Below are positions 1 through 12,200 of a DNA stretch of 64,000 nucleotides, piece after piece. The stretch is from Branchiostoma floridae (Eukaryota; Chordata; Leptocardii; Amphioxiformes; Branchiostomatidae). A program made the translations under genes and the position numbers. Each line of letters opens with the position of its first letter. Position 1 is the stretch's first letter. The stretch covers positions 17,862,435-17,926,434 of the forward strand of contig NC_049985.1 in NCBI RefSeq assembly GCF_000003815.2, read 5' to 3'. The notes under the pieces are model-generated. The model made no database searches and was not told where the DNA came from. It saw nothing but the letters and a program-made list of their open reading frames with translations.

Positions 1-45
1 TCCGTCACACTTGTAATTCATTCACGCCTCAGTCTTCCCGTCGAG

Positions 46-1262
46 GGGCTGACCTCAGCCTTCCGTCCCGATGGGGCTGTCTTTTCAGCCTTCCTTTTTT
101 GATGGGCTGTCCTCAGTCTTCCGGCCCGATGGGCTCTCAATCTTCCGGCCCGATGGTTTGCCGTCAGTCGTCCTTCCTGATGGGCTGTCCTTAGTCTTCC
201 GTCCCGATGGGCTGTCCTGTCTTCCGTCCCGATGGACTGTCCTCAGTCTTCCGTCCCGATGGACTGTCCTCAGTCTTCCGGCTGTCCTCAGTGGGCTGTC
301 CTCAGTCTTCCGTCCCGATGGGCTGTCCTCAGCCTTCCGTCCCGATGGGCTGTCCTCAGTCTTCCGTCCCGATGGGCTGTCCTCAGCCTTCCGTCCCGAT
401 GGGCTGTCCTCAGCCTTCCGTCCCGATGGGCTGTCCTCAGTCTTCCGTCCCGATGGGCTGTCCTTAGTCTTCCGTCCTGATGGACAATCCTCAGTATTCC
501 GGCCCGATGGGCTGTCCTCAGTCTTCCGTCCCGATGGGCTGTCCTCAGCCTTCCGTCCCGATGGGCTGTCCTCAGTCTTCCGTCCCGATGGGCTGTCCTT
601 AGTCTTCCGTCCTGATGGACAATCCTCAGTATTCCGGCCCGATGGGCTGTCCTCAGCCTTCCGTCCCGATGGGCTGTCCTCAGTCTTCCGTCCCGATGGG
701 CTGTCCTCAGTCGTCCGTCCCGATGGGCTGTCCTCAGTCTTCCGTCCCGATGGGCTGTCCTCAGTCTTCCGTCCCGATGGGCTGTCCTCAGTCTTCCGTC
801 CCGATTGGCTGTCCTCAGCCTTCCGTCCCGATGGGCTGTCCTCAGCCTTCCGTCCCGATGGGCTGTCCTCAGTCGTCCGTCCCGATGGGCTGTCCTCAGT
901 CTTCCGTCCCGATGGACTGTCCTCAGCCTTCCGTCCCGATGGGCTGTCCTCAGTCTTCCGTCCCGATGGGCTGTCCTCAGTCGTCCGTCCCGATGGGCTG
1001 TCCTCAGTCTTCCGTCCCGATGGGCTGTCCTCAGTCTTCCGTCCCGATGGGCTGTCCTCAGTCTTCCGTCCCGATTGGCTGTCCTCAGCCTTCCGTCCCG
1101 ATGGGCTGTCCTCAGCCTTCCGTCCCGATGGGCTGTCCTCAGTCGTCCGTCCCGATGGGCTGTCCTCAGTCTTCCGTCCCGATGGACTGTCCTCAGTCTT
1201 CCGTCCCGATGGGCTGTCCTCAGTCTTCCGTCCCGATGGGCTGTCCTCAGTCGTCCGGCCCA
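46..1262. repeat. 27-bp minisatellite with higher-order structure
   Basis: About 45 tandem copies of a 27-bp unit (core GATGGGCTGTCCTCAGT followed by CTTCCGTCCC). Because 27 is divisible by three, the array is open in several frames on both strands, giving long artificial ORFs with a nine-residue period. Variant units recur at multiples of the period. The GATTGGCT variant near 805 recurs near 1075 (10 units), and the TGGACAATCC variant near 482 recurs near 617 (5 units), so blocks of units were duplicated together. The left end is ragged, with shortened units between 100 and 300. I see no sign that it is coding. Confidence 0.95.
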
Positions 1263-1837
1263 GGTGCGAGCTCGGGTGACCCTTACGGAGACAAGTGGGG
1301 AAAACAAGGTTTTATTAGTCTTGATTGTCTGAAGCTGACGTCAAGGGTTGCACGAAGGTGCTCGAATCAACCTCACAATCGCGCCATCTGTCGAAAAAGA
1401 AGCCAACTGCAGGGCGTCTCTTGGAAGGGACAGTAACTGATTGTTGTGACGTCCTCAATATGGACTTCATCTTCATTTCATAACCTTTTAGCACGAGGAG
1501 TAATTATTTGGTCAATCCGTCTGTTTGTCTGTCATGCAGGATAACAATAGGCGTGAAACGATTCATATTGAAATGATTGGCATGTCATCTACGAGGATAT
1601 GGTCAAATTTCTTTCATCTCTGGTACATCTATCAAATCCCAGGCGGAGATATCGTTGGTGTTTCAAACAAATTCTTTGACAAATAAAGCTGATTGATCGC
1701 AGCAAACCGCACAAGCCCGTTCTATTAGGAAGAAAGCTGCATTATGGATGTAATTTGTTGACTAGACCCGCGGCATGGCGTGCCTCCTCGTGACGTAATA
1801 CCTGAGCTGGGAGAAATCACACTTGACACACCGCGCC
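1263..1837. other. Upstream region of the fibrinogen-domain gene
   Basis: No gene is visible here. A palindromic CRE-like octamer TGACGTCA lies at 1336-1343, and CRE-like cores (TGACGT) recur near 1445 and 1790. No convincing TATA box was found at a usable distance from the proposed start codon at 1838. The stretch should hold the promoter and 5' UTR of the downstream gene, but nothing in the sequence fixes the transcription start. Confidence 0.4.
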
Positions 1838-4386
1838 ATGGCACGAGCTCGCCTGGCCGGTCTGCTAGTCGGCATGCTAGTGGTCCACTTCCTGGCCTTG
1901 ACGGTGGGGAACAAACCCGCGACCATGGGCGGCGTGGTTGCGGGAAACGAACCCAGGACTATGGGACGAAACCTGGTGACGTCATGTTCGGTGGGAAACC
2001 GGTATGTTGTCGTTTTTTCACACCGCTGTGTATCAACATATGACATATATATATAGAATACAACACGAGGAACCAGCCCGACCGCGGGAAGGATCGCCCA
2101 ACGGCTGAAGGCCGGAGTGTAATCCGACCCGCGGGAGGGCTGGGACCGAGGGTGATGCGGAACAACACACTGTTATGTGTTGTATTTTACTTATGTCATA
2201 CCCACCAGACAAAAACATATTTCGGTGCGAAATGCGTCAGGAGTTGAGAAAATTTGGTGCCCACGAACAAAAATTGCTTCAACAGCAATTTTCCAACGTC
2301 CGAATCAGGTATTCAAATTTTCGACCTGCAAGACATTAGTCTCATTACTATTGTTTTTATTTATTTCATTTATTTGTTTGTAATTTTCTGTTTGCATGTT
2401 ACAACGCATATGTACATGTTTAGATTGACGTAATGCAGGGCTCCATGGCACTGGAAAGCAGTGTTGACCACTGAGTTGGATTACCCTGGGTAACAATGAC
2501 GGAAACAAATAAAAGACTGGATTTGGGCGGTTGCAAATTTGGCTAAGGCCAATCTTTGTGTGTCAACTTTATACCTGAAGTTTTAGATAGATTAGATATG
2601 GGCTATTAAGATGTGAATAAGATGAAGTGAATATTGAATGAAAAGATATAAGAAGTTTTCTTTGTAACGATTGTTATCTTTCCTACAGGGGTTGGATGTA
2701 CACCTTCGATCCACCTGTCGAATTTCCCTCTCTGACACACCTGCAGCAACACCTGGCCAAGGCGGGACACCTGGAGGAAGACCTGGAGCGCCAGCTGCGC
2801 TCACCTGGGAGCCTGCTAGAGCACCTGGGGCGGATCATCGAACACCTGGCGAGCAAAGGTTAGTTGAGTGTTTTGCTTTGGAGTCCTTAGGTCCTGAATT
2901 CGATCCCCGGCTAAGTCACATGGCCGCGTGGCGCGTTAGACACACCCGATCACTTTATAAGCAACTCTCAGTCCGGACAGTTCTTGGATGGGAGACCACC
3001 CAAGGACGACCGGATGCTGCAGCCCTAAGGGACGTAAAACGAGGGTCCCGTGTTCGGCGAGGTGCCTCGGCCACATTTATCAGCCTTATTACCCAAATAT
3101 TGGGTACCTACCGGCTGCAAATACACCGGATATCAAAGACGTTACATATGGTGCATGCTGCTTTCTATATGCTTAGCACTCAAAATGTGTTAAATATTAT
3201 CTTATGATAGTTGAACACACAGACTACGGCCTATGCACTAGCGGCCTCGTGCTGTGATTGTACGTGATTGTACGAAAGTGGTCCAGGGCTCATGAAACGG
3301 GGATGAAGTAAAGATGTACTATCCGGTTTGGGACTTTAACTTTAACTAAAAATTCCTGACTTTGCCATCATTTTTTGAGATCGACTGAAAACCAAAAAAT
3401 TGAATTTGCGATGTATCATTTTGAAAAACTACTTATAACTAAATGCTTCCTATACAACAAATACCAATTACTTAATTAAGCAACTGAATATAGTGAGACT
3501 GAATTGGATACCACCTGAAATATCGTACCGGTTTTAAAATCATATAACATTGCTTAAGTAACTGTTCTTGTGTATATTATTACCTGGATGTCTAACCTTT
3601 ACGACGCATTTTCTACATTTCAGATTGTTCAGACATTCTGCGTGCGTCCAACGGGACGGCTCAGAGCGGCATCTACACTGTCCGACCTGACCCCACTGAC
3701 CTCCCTGACCCCAGCCTGAACCCTGACCCCGCTGACCTCCCTGACCCCATCATGCCCCGTGACCCCGGCATGCTCCCTGACCCCGGCATGCCCCCTGACC
3801 CCAGCACGCAGCCGTCCATCCGCGTGTTCTGCCGCATGGAGGCCGGACAGGGCTGGACTGTGCTGCAGGTGGGACAGTTTGTTACTTCACTTGGACGATT
3901 TTATCTTGAGATGTTTGGTGCCGTTACAGTCAACCCCGGTTGGGTCTTGTGGCGTAACAGCGGGTTGTTATGCCCAGAGGTCCTGGGTTCAAATTATGAC
4001 ATTAAGCTGTGCCATTTTTGAATTTTCAAATTATTTAGTTAATCTTTCACTGTTTCTCCTACATGCATGCAACTAAGCTTTTACTAAATTTCCATGATTG
4101 TCCGTTCCCACAGCGTCGCCAGGACGGCTCCGAGGACTTCTACCGCTCCTGGGCGGACTACAGGCGCGGCTTCGGCAACCTGAGCGCCGAGTTCTGGCTC
4201 GGGAACGACTACATCCACCGCCTCACCAACCAGGGAAGGTAATCAACTTCAGCATGGTAATTTTTGCACGCAGGTATGTGTGTGTGTGTGTGTGTGTATG
4301 TGTGTGTGTGTGTCTGTGTCTGTGTGTACATGTGTGTGTGCGCATGTGTTTGTTGCTGTCTGAGTGTGTATAGATCTGCGCATGTA

Positions 4387-4457
<71 letters not shown>

Positions 4458-5844
4458 TGTACTTAATAGGGGTGAAAAGGCTGCCATTTTGTTATGGTTG
4501 TTGATTGACAAATTTTTGGAAATGAAATTTTGAAAATTATTATTATTTCAGATCCAAGCTGCGGATAGACCTGGTTATGTTTGGCGGGGAAGCCAGCTAT
4601 GCGGAGTACCAGAACTTCTCTGTGGCTGACGAGAGCTCGGGGTACCGGCTGACGGCAGGTTTGTTTTTTTGTTTGTTTGTGTGTTACACACATCGCCTAG
4701 TGGCGCTTTGAAATTTAGCCTCCATAGCAGGCTCTCTGAGGCCTTTTTTGGCTCATAATGCACTTTTGCTGGCCATTTCTATTAGTACTGGGTCGCTGAT
4801 TGCTGGCCTTTTCTGAAAAGCAATCAGCGACCCAGTACAAATAGAAATGGCCAGCGTATCATTAAGTGTATTATGAGCCCCCAAAAGGCCCCAGAGAGCC
4901 TGCTATGGAGGCTATTTGAAATGTGCCTTAGGGAAATACGCAAACAAGATTCACATACATAAACTCAGTCAGTGTTACAACTTTGACAGACTTGATGTTG
5001 TCAAAGTTGTTTTGTTTTGCTATTCGTTTGTTAGAATGCTTTATGTACTTTATGTAAGTGTTTGTTTGCTTATTCCTTATAGATTAATACATATTATAGC
5101 TTAATTTAACTGTATGCCGAATGTGCTGGCCTTGTAAAGGATGTAACATTCTGTCGCCCACATCTCTCATATCTCATTTAATAGATAAATAAAAAGTTTT
5201 AAGAAACGTCACACTTATTGACACAAAACCGAAGTAACTTACATCAACAACATCATACTACCAGATTAGCGAAACAATGGTGCAACCTTAACATAATGTA
5301 ATTTAATTGAAATACTTAAACTGTAATATCCAACACAAAACTTTGACTCACCAAAATTTTCGACTGAACAGCACCAGTCTTTGTCAAGGAACGAACAATT
5401 GAGTCCAATTTTTGTATTGGATATTACAGTTTAACTATTTCAATAATGACTTCTACCAACACAGATGACATTTAAAGTTAATCATGTAATTTTGAACAGA
5501 ATAGACTGAGATCAGGGTTGAATCTGCATATCAATGCTGCCAAGTTGTTTGGATTCTGGCTCCTTTCAGGTACGTACAGCGGAACTGCCGGGGACGCCCT
5601 CCAGCACAGCCGGGACCAGAAGTTCAGCACCAGGGACAGGGACACCGCGATGCGCGCTGTGCAGAGGTTCCGGGGAGCGGGGTGGTTCTCCAACACGCAC
5701 TTCCCCAGCCTGAACGGCGTGTACTACACACCGCTAACACCAGGGGATGGCCTGACGTGGATGTGCAAAATCAAGTGGTGCAATGGCCGTAAGGAAGATG
5801 GGCTCATCAAGTTTGTGGAGATGAAAATCACTAAAACACCATAA
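1838..5844 (+). CDS. Secreted fibrinogen-related domain (FReD) protein, six exons
   Basis: Exons 1838-2001, 2689-2858, 3624-3868, 4114-4238, 4552-4658 and 5570-5844 join in phase with GT-AG junctions to give 361 residues. Residues 1-23 form a signal peptide ([20 protein letters not shown]...). Residues 56-111 are leucine-rich and probably helical or coiled coil. A fibrinogen C-terminal domain starts at about residue 112, with the hallmark run [20 protein letters not shown], then [14 protein letters not shown] and [10 protein letters not shown]. Such proteins (ficolins, FIBCD1, tenascin tails) are extracellular and often bind glycans or acetyl groups in innate recognition. Two oddities: about 40 extra Asp-Pro-rich residues (about 132-176) sit between the first two domain cysteines, and the usual C-terminal disulfide pair is missing ([13 protein letters not shown] lacks the Cys), while a close pair appears in MCKIKWC. 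The domain call is firm. Exon 1 rests on phase match and the signal peptide. The ligand is unknown. Confidence 0.88.
2862..3180 (+). mobile_element. SINE with 5S rRNA-like segment
   Basis: Within intron 2 of the FReD gene. Positions 2955-3030 read CTTGGATGGGAGACCACCC and then a GATGCTGCAGCCCTA-like tail, closely matching the 3' half of animal 5S rRNA (CTTGGATGGGAGACCGCCT...GTGCTGTAGGC). A tRNA-like B box (GGTCCTGAATTCGATCCCC) lies upstream near 2891. This suggests a SINE derived from 5S rRNA, possibly a tRNA/5S chimera. The boundaries are approximate. Confidence 0.6.
4276..4456. repeat. (TG)n microsatellite
   Basis: Long TG dinucleotide tract with interruptions in the intron between the third and fourth fibrinogen-domain coding exons. 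The long ORFs here on both strands are artefacts of the dinucleotide. Confidence 0.95.
4700..4927. mobile_element. Foldback MITE
   Basis: Near-perfect inverted repeat of about 100-bp arms around a short loop. The left arm GGCCATTTCTATTAGTACTG is mirrored by CAGTACAAATAGAAATGGCC, and GCCTCCATAGCAGGCTCTCT by AGAGAGCCTGCTATGGAGGC. It is non-coding and lies in an intron of the FReD gene. Confidence 0.85.
5310..5437. mobile_element. MITE, about 128 bp
   Basis: Terminal inverted repeats AAACTGTAATATCCAA and TTGGATATTACAGTTT bound an interior containing TTTTCGACTGA and CCAGTCTTTGTCAAG. The same interior words recur in the BHMT-like genes near 45955-46035 and 54435-54520, so this is a dispersed family. 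Confidence 0.75.
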
Positions 5845-6567
5845 ATGGTTCCTGTACAGTACCGTGACAATCATTTAAGTACAGGTCCAGAATATCAACG
5901 TACCGCCAGTGTACCTGAATTACCTTCAAGTATATGGCGTTTTAGCTGACAGAAACATGTCAATTGTTCAGGTACGGACCTGTACCTAAACGTCTGTACC
6001 AGTGGCTGTACCTGCACCTGTGCCTGATGTTAGGCTTAAGTACGCAACACTACCAATGCTATTACTGTATCATCTATTTTAGTGCAAAGTGTTTGGGGAA
6101 TTTCTACCACCCTGTAGACTTTAGGCTCTTAACCTGACTTTGCTTTTTGTTAGTAAGACATCTATGGTCCTGCTGCCTAACACCACAAACAATACAGATT
6201 TGCTGAAGGTTAATCATTCTATAATATGATATAAACTTGATAATCTGTGGTTATTTGATGGGATCTTTATGTCTCTGATTCTGACTATCTCAACGCAAAG
6301 TTTCATTGATAATTGCCGTATCCCCCATTGTGGCAACGGATTATGACTTTGTGGTTTTGCCAAGCGTTTGTGATGTGTTTTTACGTATTAAGTATAACTT
6401 TGTATCAAGTTGACAGGATGGAATATGACCAATAAATGTCAGGCAAACAGAAGCCTCCAAGTTGGCAATGTGTGCAAAAGATGTGTTGATCTCATTTGAG
6501 TGGGGCTAGCGGCTTGCCACAGCACTGCAGCTTAACGTCCAGTTTTGATATCTCATCTAGTCTATAA
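5845..6567. other. 3' flank of the FReD gene
   Basis: No gene is visible. AATAAA at 6431-6436 is the best candidate polyadenylation signal, which would give a 3' UTR of about 600 bp. The rest is unremarkable. Confidence 0.4.
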
Positions 6568-6767
6568 TACTGTAAATGCATTTAAGTTCGCGGGGATTTA
6601 ATTTCGCGGTAGCGGGAAAATGGACTTTTCGCGGTGGTTTTAATTTCGCGGTAGCACCATGCACTGCAGTCTCTTACTGTTATGGAAAAATGTTCGCGGT
6701 GGTTTTAAATTCGCGGTGAAGCGACCGCGAACATTAATCCATCGCGAACATTTCTGCATTTACAGTA
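6568..6767. mobile_element. MITE with TACTGTAAATGCA termini
   Basis: A 200-bp element with perfect 13-bp terminal inverted repeats TACTGTAAATGCA and TGCATTTACAGTA. The interior repeats TTCGCGGTGGTTTTAA-like words on both strands. It has no coding capacity. This CpG-rich (TTCGCGG) style of MITE is, from memory, common in amphioxus. Confidence 0.85.
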
Positions 6768-9221
6768 CACGTACAGGTAGTTAGTTATACAGGGTACAGT
6801 TTTGGCCAAACGTTACAAGACACATGGGTCACAGAAAATACCTGATGCATCTCAGGAGACAAAAAGGGCTTGTTCATAACATCCATCACCCTTTCCATTG
6901 TAACATGAGCTTTGTCCAGCTGTTATAGATAACAGCCTTGTGTGTTACGTGTTATCCTCGCAATCCACGGGCCGGGGGTTCACCTGCCGTGTTTCAGCAA
7001 TAAGTTTGATTTTCATATTAGAAAAAAGGCCTGTTGCGAGTAGATATCCACATTTCCCTCCCACCATGAGTGTTGGCGTGTTCTTTTTTTTCGTTTTTTT
7101 ATTTACTTAAGATTCACCGCAAAACAAGGCTCATGGAGCCACTCAAGCGTTTTGGGTTACAACAATGGATTGTGAAGAATGATGTCTGTTAACCCTTGAC
7201 TTAAACCGTTTCAGATTGTACCCCCCAGGGAAGCAAGGTCCGCTACATTTCACACCTCCATCATCACCCTGCGTACTGGGACCATTATTAGTCTGCATAG
7301 TCTCTCGGTTCTCATTATTGTAACAGAATAGTAAAAGGTTTAATCTTTTCGCTGCTTGCGGCCTTCAGATTCCACAGTTGACGAGAATCTGTTTGATCTC
7401 AGCAGGATGTGATGTGTTATATGTGGCTTTATGCATAACGTTTGAGGCAGGTAGATTAGTCTGTTCAATGGTTGCCTGAGTAGGCCTCATGAATGCAGTT
7501 ATCTGTTCTCGGAAATTAAATAAAAAACAGTGCTAAACTCGACATGAATCCCCTTAAAGATAACGAAAGGCCAAGAAGAAGAAGAAACATAATATGAATA
7601 TAACATTTCACTCCATACCATACCTAGGGTTATATCAAGGCACTTCATTATATCATACCTAGGGTATGGTGGAGTGAAATAAATTGTATCTTAAGATTTT
7701 AACTCATCCCGCATCAGTAAGTTACTTGGTTCTCAGATGTTTAAAAAATCGTAACTGAAATAAGCATAAATCAGTATAAACACAGAGTCTGAGGGAAAGT
7801 CTTGTTTCATATAATGATGATGATGATAATGATGATGATGAATGGTTATTAGGGTAAAAATCTGACTCGCAGCCTGTTTGGCTGAATTGCGAATTTCATA
7901 CATATAATTGTTTTCCAGCCAGAACTAATTCTGGAAACATTAAACATCTATATCATCAATTATATATCAAACATTAAAATAACGTTAAAAATTCTGACAT
8001 GATAAAACCAAATCAAGTGTGTGTAACAACAATTCAAATCGCAACAGATATCTTTAGAGACAAAGTCATTAAGCATTTAAAAGTCGCACAACGTAGGGTA
8101 CCGGCCAGTTTCTTACCCTGTCAGTCACTACATTTCACATGTCGATATTTGTCACAGTTTCTTGTGGATCTGTTGTGATAGTAAATATATTTATACCACA
8201 GCACGAGTCCTGACTACATCTTGTGACCTTGTCCCAATTTAAGCAAATGATAGATATTACCCAACACCATTGTATAATATATAATCCTTTTCATGTTTCT
8301 TACAAATAGACCACTGTGGGCAAGGCATTGCAATAAACTTATCATGCTCAATACATCGTGAGCATAGAATATCATACGAAGGTTACAAGGCACTTCATTA
8401 TATCATAATTAGCCACCTTACTCTAATGTTTTCTAAAAATAAACAAGGACAGCTACTGTAGATTCCCTCTATTTGTCTTTCTTTCAAACTTTACACCTGC
8501 ACCTAGAAAGAAAATATTACTTCCACTAAAATTATAACTTTGATTCTCTGTTTTTTTCTGCAAAATGTTACAATAAAAACGACGTATCTTATGAAAAGTG
8601 CATTTCATGCAATATCTATTTCTGGGTATAAAATGATAAATATTTACATTGTTAATTCATATGTTAAATTAATATATTTATTTTTTTTAATAACATCTAG
8701 ATTACTTTGTAACACTCAGTATCAGGGCATAGCTTTGCGAAACAAGGCACAACTTAGCCACAACTATCTATCAGCTGCCCCCCGGTCCCTTTTCTATCAG
8801 ACTTCCATGGCCTGGAGGGCACTGATGATCTCACGCTACATGTCCCTCCTGTATAGTGAGCTGGCATAATAGCTGGGCCCCCATTGCTGTTCTATCAGTA
8901 CTTTTATGGCCATGGCTCTGATGATCTCACACTACTTGTCCCTCTATGGACAGCCTTTCAATGCAACATTAGATTTCCTCAGCTTACACTGTGTTATACT
9001 GTTCATTTATCAGTCTCTACAGTCCTCCTACAGCAACAGTTGCTTCCCCCGGATGGCTAAGCTATAGAGCTCTTGATGGAAACTGTTTCCCTCCCCACAG
9101 TCTACAATCTTCAAAACGAATGTTTACCGCCATAGTTCATTGCCTAGACGTGGTCAAATGGCCTTGCATTGAACAAGCCTGTTAGAGACAAATAGAATCC
9201 AATATGAAGAAGACGTTCCAC
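6768..9221. other. Intergenic, AT-rich, repeat-bearing
   Basis: No supported gene. A palindrome at 7605-7680 (ATTTCACTCCATACCATACC mirrored at the right end) shares the phrase GGCACTTCATTATATCAT with 8389-8406. A short GAT trinucleotide run lies near 7815. A degenerate duplicated segment of about 100 bp at 8775-8965 (shared phrases CTGATGATCTCAC and TGTCCCTC) lies on the 3' side of the dioxygenase gene and may belong to its 3' UTR. Confidence 0.4.
7605..7680. repeat. Short foldback palindrome
   Basis: The left arm starts ATTTCACTCCATACCATACC and the right arm ends GGTATGGTGGAGTGAAAT, with a GGCACTTCATTATATCAT loop region. Arm matching is imperfect, with a small indel. It is probably a small MITE. 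Confidence 0.6.
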
Positions 9222-12200
9222 CTAGTTGGTCTTGCCAAAAGCGGTAGGAAGGTCGGAGTAGATCTTGCTGGCAAAGTTCTTGAGATGTTCCTCGGCCGTC
9301 ATTGGTGGGTACTTGTCGGACCCGTCCAGGCAGGTTAGCAGGGCGTCGTCATCGGGGTGCACAAAAAACGGGATGGATCTACGGCGGGAAAAAACAGCGC
9401 CATCTAGGTTTAGCAAGAGGTACTACAGCAGGGCGTTGTCATCAGGATGGGCAAAAAATGGAATGGACCTACGGGGAGAAAACAGCGCCACCTGGGTTTA
9501 GTAGGCGGTACGTTACAGACAAGATAGACGGATGCCTACTACTACTACAAAACAGCATCGTTATCAGGGTGGGAAAAAATGGAATGGATCTTCTGGGAGA
9601 AAATAAAACATTTAGCTTTAGCACAAAATGTACTACTGTACAGACCATCTGAAGTAAACCTATTGTTGGGGAATTGCCAGATGCAGTAACTACTGACTAG
9701 AATCATCCCTACGTAAGCATCATAAGTACTCTAGAAGTCTTTATTCAGACTGACCTGCGAGGGACTTTCCTCCATTTCTCCTCCTCAGGAAGAACCACTC
9801 GATGGGGCTGTACAATAAAGACAGGATACCAATCAATATATCAATAGTGTCAGCTGGTCAATTCATCAGTAGTGGCACCGTCGATTTGATAGAAAACAAG
9901 ACCATACCATTATGTACTAAGGGGTTAGGTTGAGAAATGTTTCTTGACATCATTTCTTTATGGATTGACTTTTTTCATCAATAAAGCTTAAAACGAAAGC
10001 TTTGTGCAGGATCTCACCGTGGATCTGAGTCTGTCCCCAGACCAGCACTGCATCATGTCTCCTATGTTTACCACAACTGTGCCGGGGATGGGGGGGACGG
10101 GCACCCACTGGTGGGTCAGGGTCTCTATCTGGGGATACAGGTGAGAACACAGGTGAGAACATAGGTAACACAGGTAAGAACACAGGTCACACATGTGAGA
10201 ACACATGTCACACAGGTGAGAACACAGGTAAAACAGGTGAGAACACAGGTGAGAACACAGGTAAAACAGGTGAGAACACATGTGAGACATGGACAGGTGT
10301 ACCCACTGGTGGGTCGGTCTCTATCTGGGGATACAGGTGAGAACACAGGTGAGAACACAGGTCACACAGTTGAGAACACATGTCACACAGGTGAGAACAC
10401 AGGTGAGAACACAGGTGAGAACACAGGTAAAACAGGTGAGAACACAGGTGAGACATGGACAGGTGTACCCACTGGTGGGTCAGGGTCTCTATCTGGGGAT
10501 ACAGGTAACACATGTGAGAATACCTTTAACACAGGTGAGAACACAGGTAACACAGGTGAGAACAGAGGTAACACAGGTGAGAACACAGGTTAGAACAGAG
10601 GTCACACACTGGTGAGAACAGAGGTCACACAGGTGAGAGCACAGGTGAGAACAGATTTGAGAACTCAGGTGAGACATGGACAGGTGTACCCACTGATGGG
10701 TCAGGGTCTCTTTCTGGGGATACAGGTGAGAACACAGGTGAGAACACAGGTAACACAGGTGAAATAACAGGTGACACAGGTCTGAAAACAGGTAACACAG
10801 GTAAGAACACAGGTGAGAACACAGGTGAGAACAGCTGAGAACATAGGTGAGAACAAGGGGAGAACATAGGTGAGACATGCACAGGTGCATCGTCGTGAAT
10901 TAATGAAAAAGTACCTCCAGCCCAGGTGCCTTACCTCCAGCCCAGGTGCCTTACCTCCAGCCCAGGTGCTCCATCCTGCCAGAGAAGCGTGATGGACCCG
11001 TAGTCCGTGTGTTCCCCACACCTGATCTGTCTCTCTTTGACGTGCTCGGGAACAGGCGGGTAGCGTAGCGGCCGCAGCAGCGAAGAGTTCCGACCCTTCC
11101 CCATGGAGCGGTGCACGTCCAGGAACCCTGGGATATCCTGGCATGGGGGAAACTGTCAGTGTTACTCACAGTCCTGTCACATCAATCTGTTAGTTAAAAA
11201 AAAGTTAAACCCTCCTCGCGCCTGATGGCACATAGGGCGGTGCCCATCTCTGTTTCCTTAGCCCTGGGCCACACAACGCAATCACTACAGCAGGGGGCTA
11301 ATCCACTGGTAGTGGTGTGTGTTCAACTTCCATCCTCTTTCCCGAATGCTGAGTGCTAAGCAGAGAAAGCAGCATGTACCATTTTTAAAGTCTTTGGTAT
11401 GACTCGGCCGGGGATCGAACTCACGACCTACTGAATGCAAGGCGAACACTCTACCCACTAGGCCGTTTCACGGGCTATATCAATCTGTGGAGTTGGTTAA
11501 ACATTTAAACACCCAGCAAAGAGGCAAGAATACATGAGATGGGAGGTGACAGCTTTCCAGGCTAGACCTTAGGTAGACCTACACAGATTGCAGTCATGCA
11601 GTTCACTGCAAAGGTTATATGCTAATCCCTAGCCTATTGTATCATAATTATGTTAGTTATATCTATCTAAGTTCTCATGTGTTTGTGTCGACTTACAGGA
11701 ACATTCAGTTCAGTCCAATAACCATGACCTCTACAATCCCAACCCAAGGTTAGGTTACAAAGATTATATTCTAATCACGTGGCTACTGTATTATAATAAT
11801 ATTTATCTGAGTTCTCGTGTGTTTGTGTCTCGTGACTTACGGGAACATCCAGTCCGATGGCCATGACCTCTAGAATCCTCAAGGTCAGCTGCACACACTT
11901 GTCAAAGAACTTCAGGCCGACCATCTCCAGCTCTGGCAGCTCACTGGGCCATGTCTGGGGGAGAGGGGAGAGATACAATGATAATATTGATCATCTAATC
12001 AGTATTGATTGGTTTAAGAAACCTGATCCATTTGAACTGTCTAGAAAAGTATTTTAGAACATGTCAATAAGTGTAGGTGTTCCCATAAAGTGAGTCATAA
12101 TTGCATAGAGTATCTGTAACTGTATTGAAGCAAATCCACACACCCCCACCCCTTTTATCAATTATATAAATCATTTTTAAAATGGCACAATTCAGATATT

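Noticed and set aside
46-1262. CRISPR-like regular repeats
   Set aside because: There are no unique spacers; units are directly contiguous and the window is eukaryotic. The same applies to the 22-bp array at 27425-27810.
71-1436. Long overlapping ORFs on both strands (up to 402 codons)
   Set aside because: They are produced by the 27-bp minisatellite, which stays open in several frames; no domain, start context or splice structure supports a protein.
1780-2043. 87-codon ORF overlapping the FReD first exon in another frame
   Set aside because: The overlapping frame with signal peptide and in-phase donor at 2001 explains the region better.
2875-2915. Functional tRNA gene
   Set aside because: Only a B-box-like block is present; no cloverleaf can be drawn. 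It fits a SINE head. Other B-box hits (11400, 39370, 39865, 52350) were judged the same way.
4209-4533. Cys/Val- and His/Thr-rich ORFs
   Set aside because: Translation of a (TG)n microsatellite within an intron.
10195-10890. Several ORFs of 80-147 codons on both strands
   Set aside because: They are translations of the minisatellite between dioxygenase exons 5 and 6; only the exon-derived fragments are meaningful.
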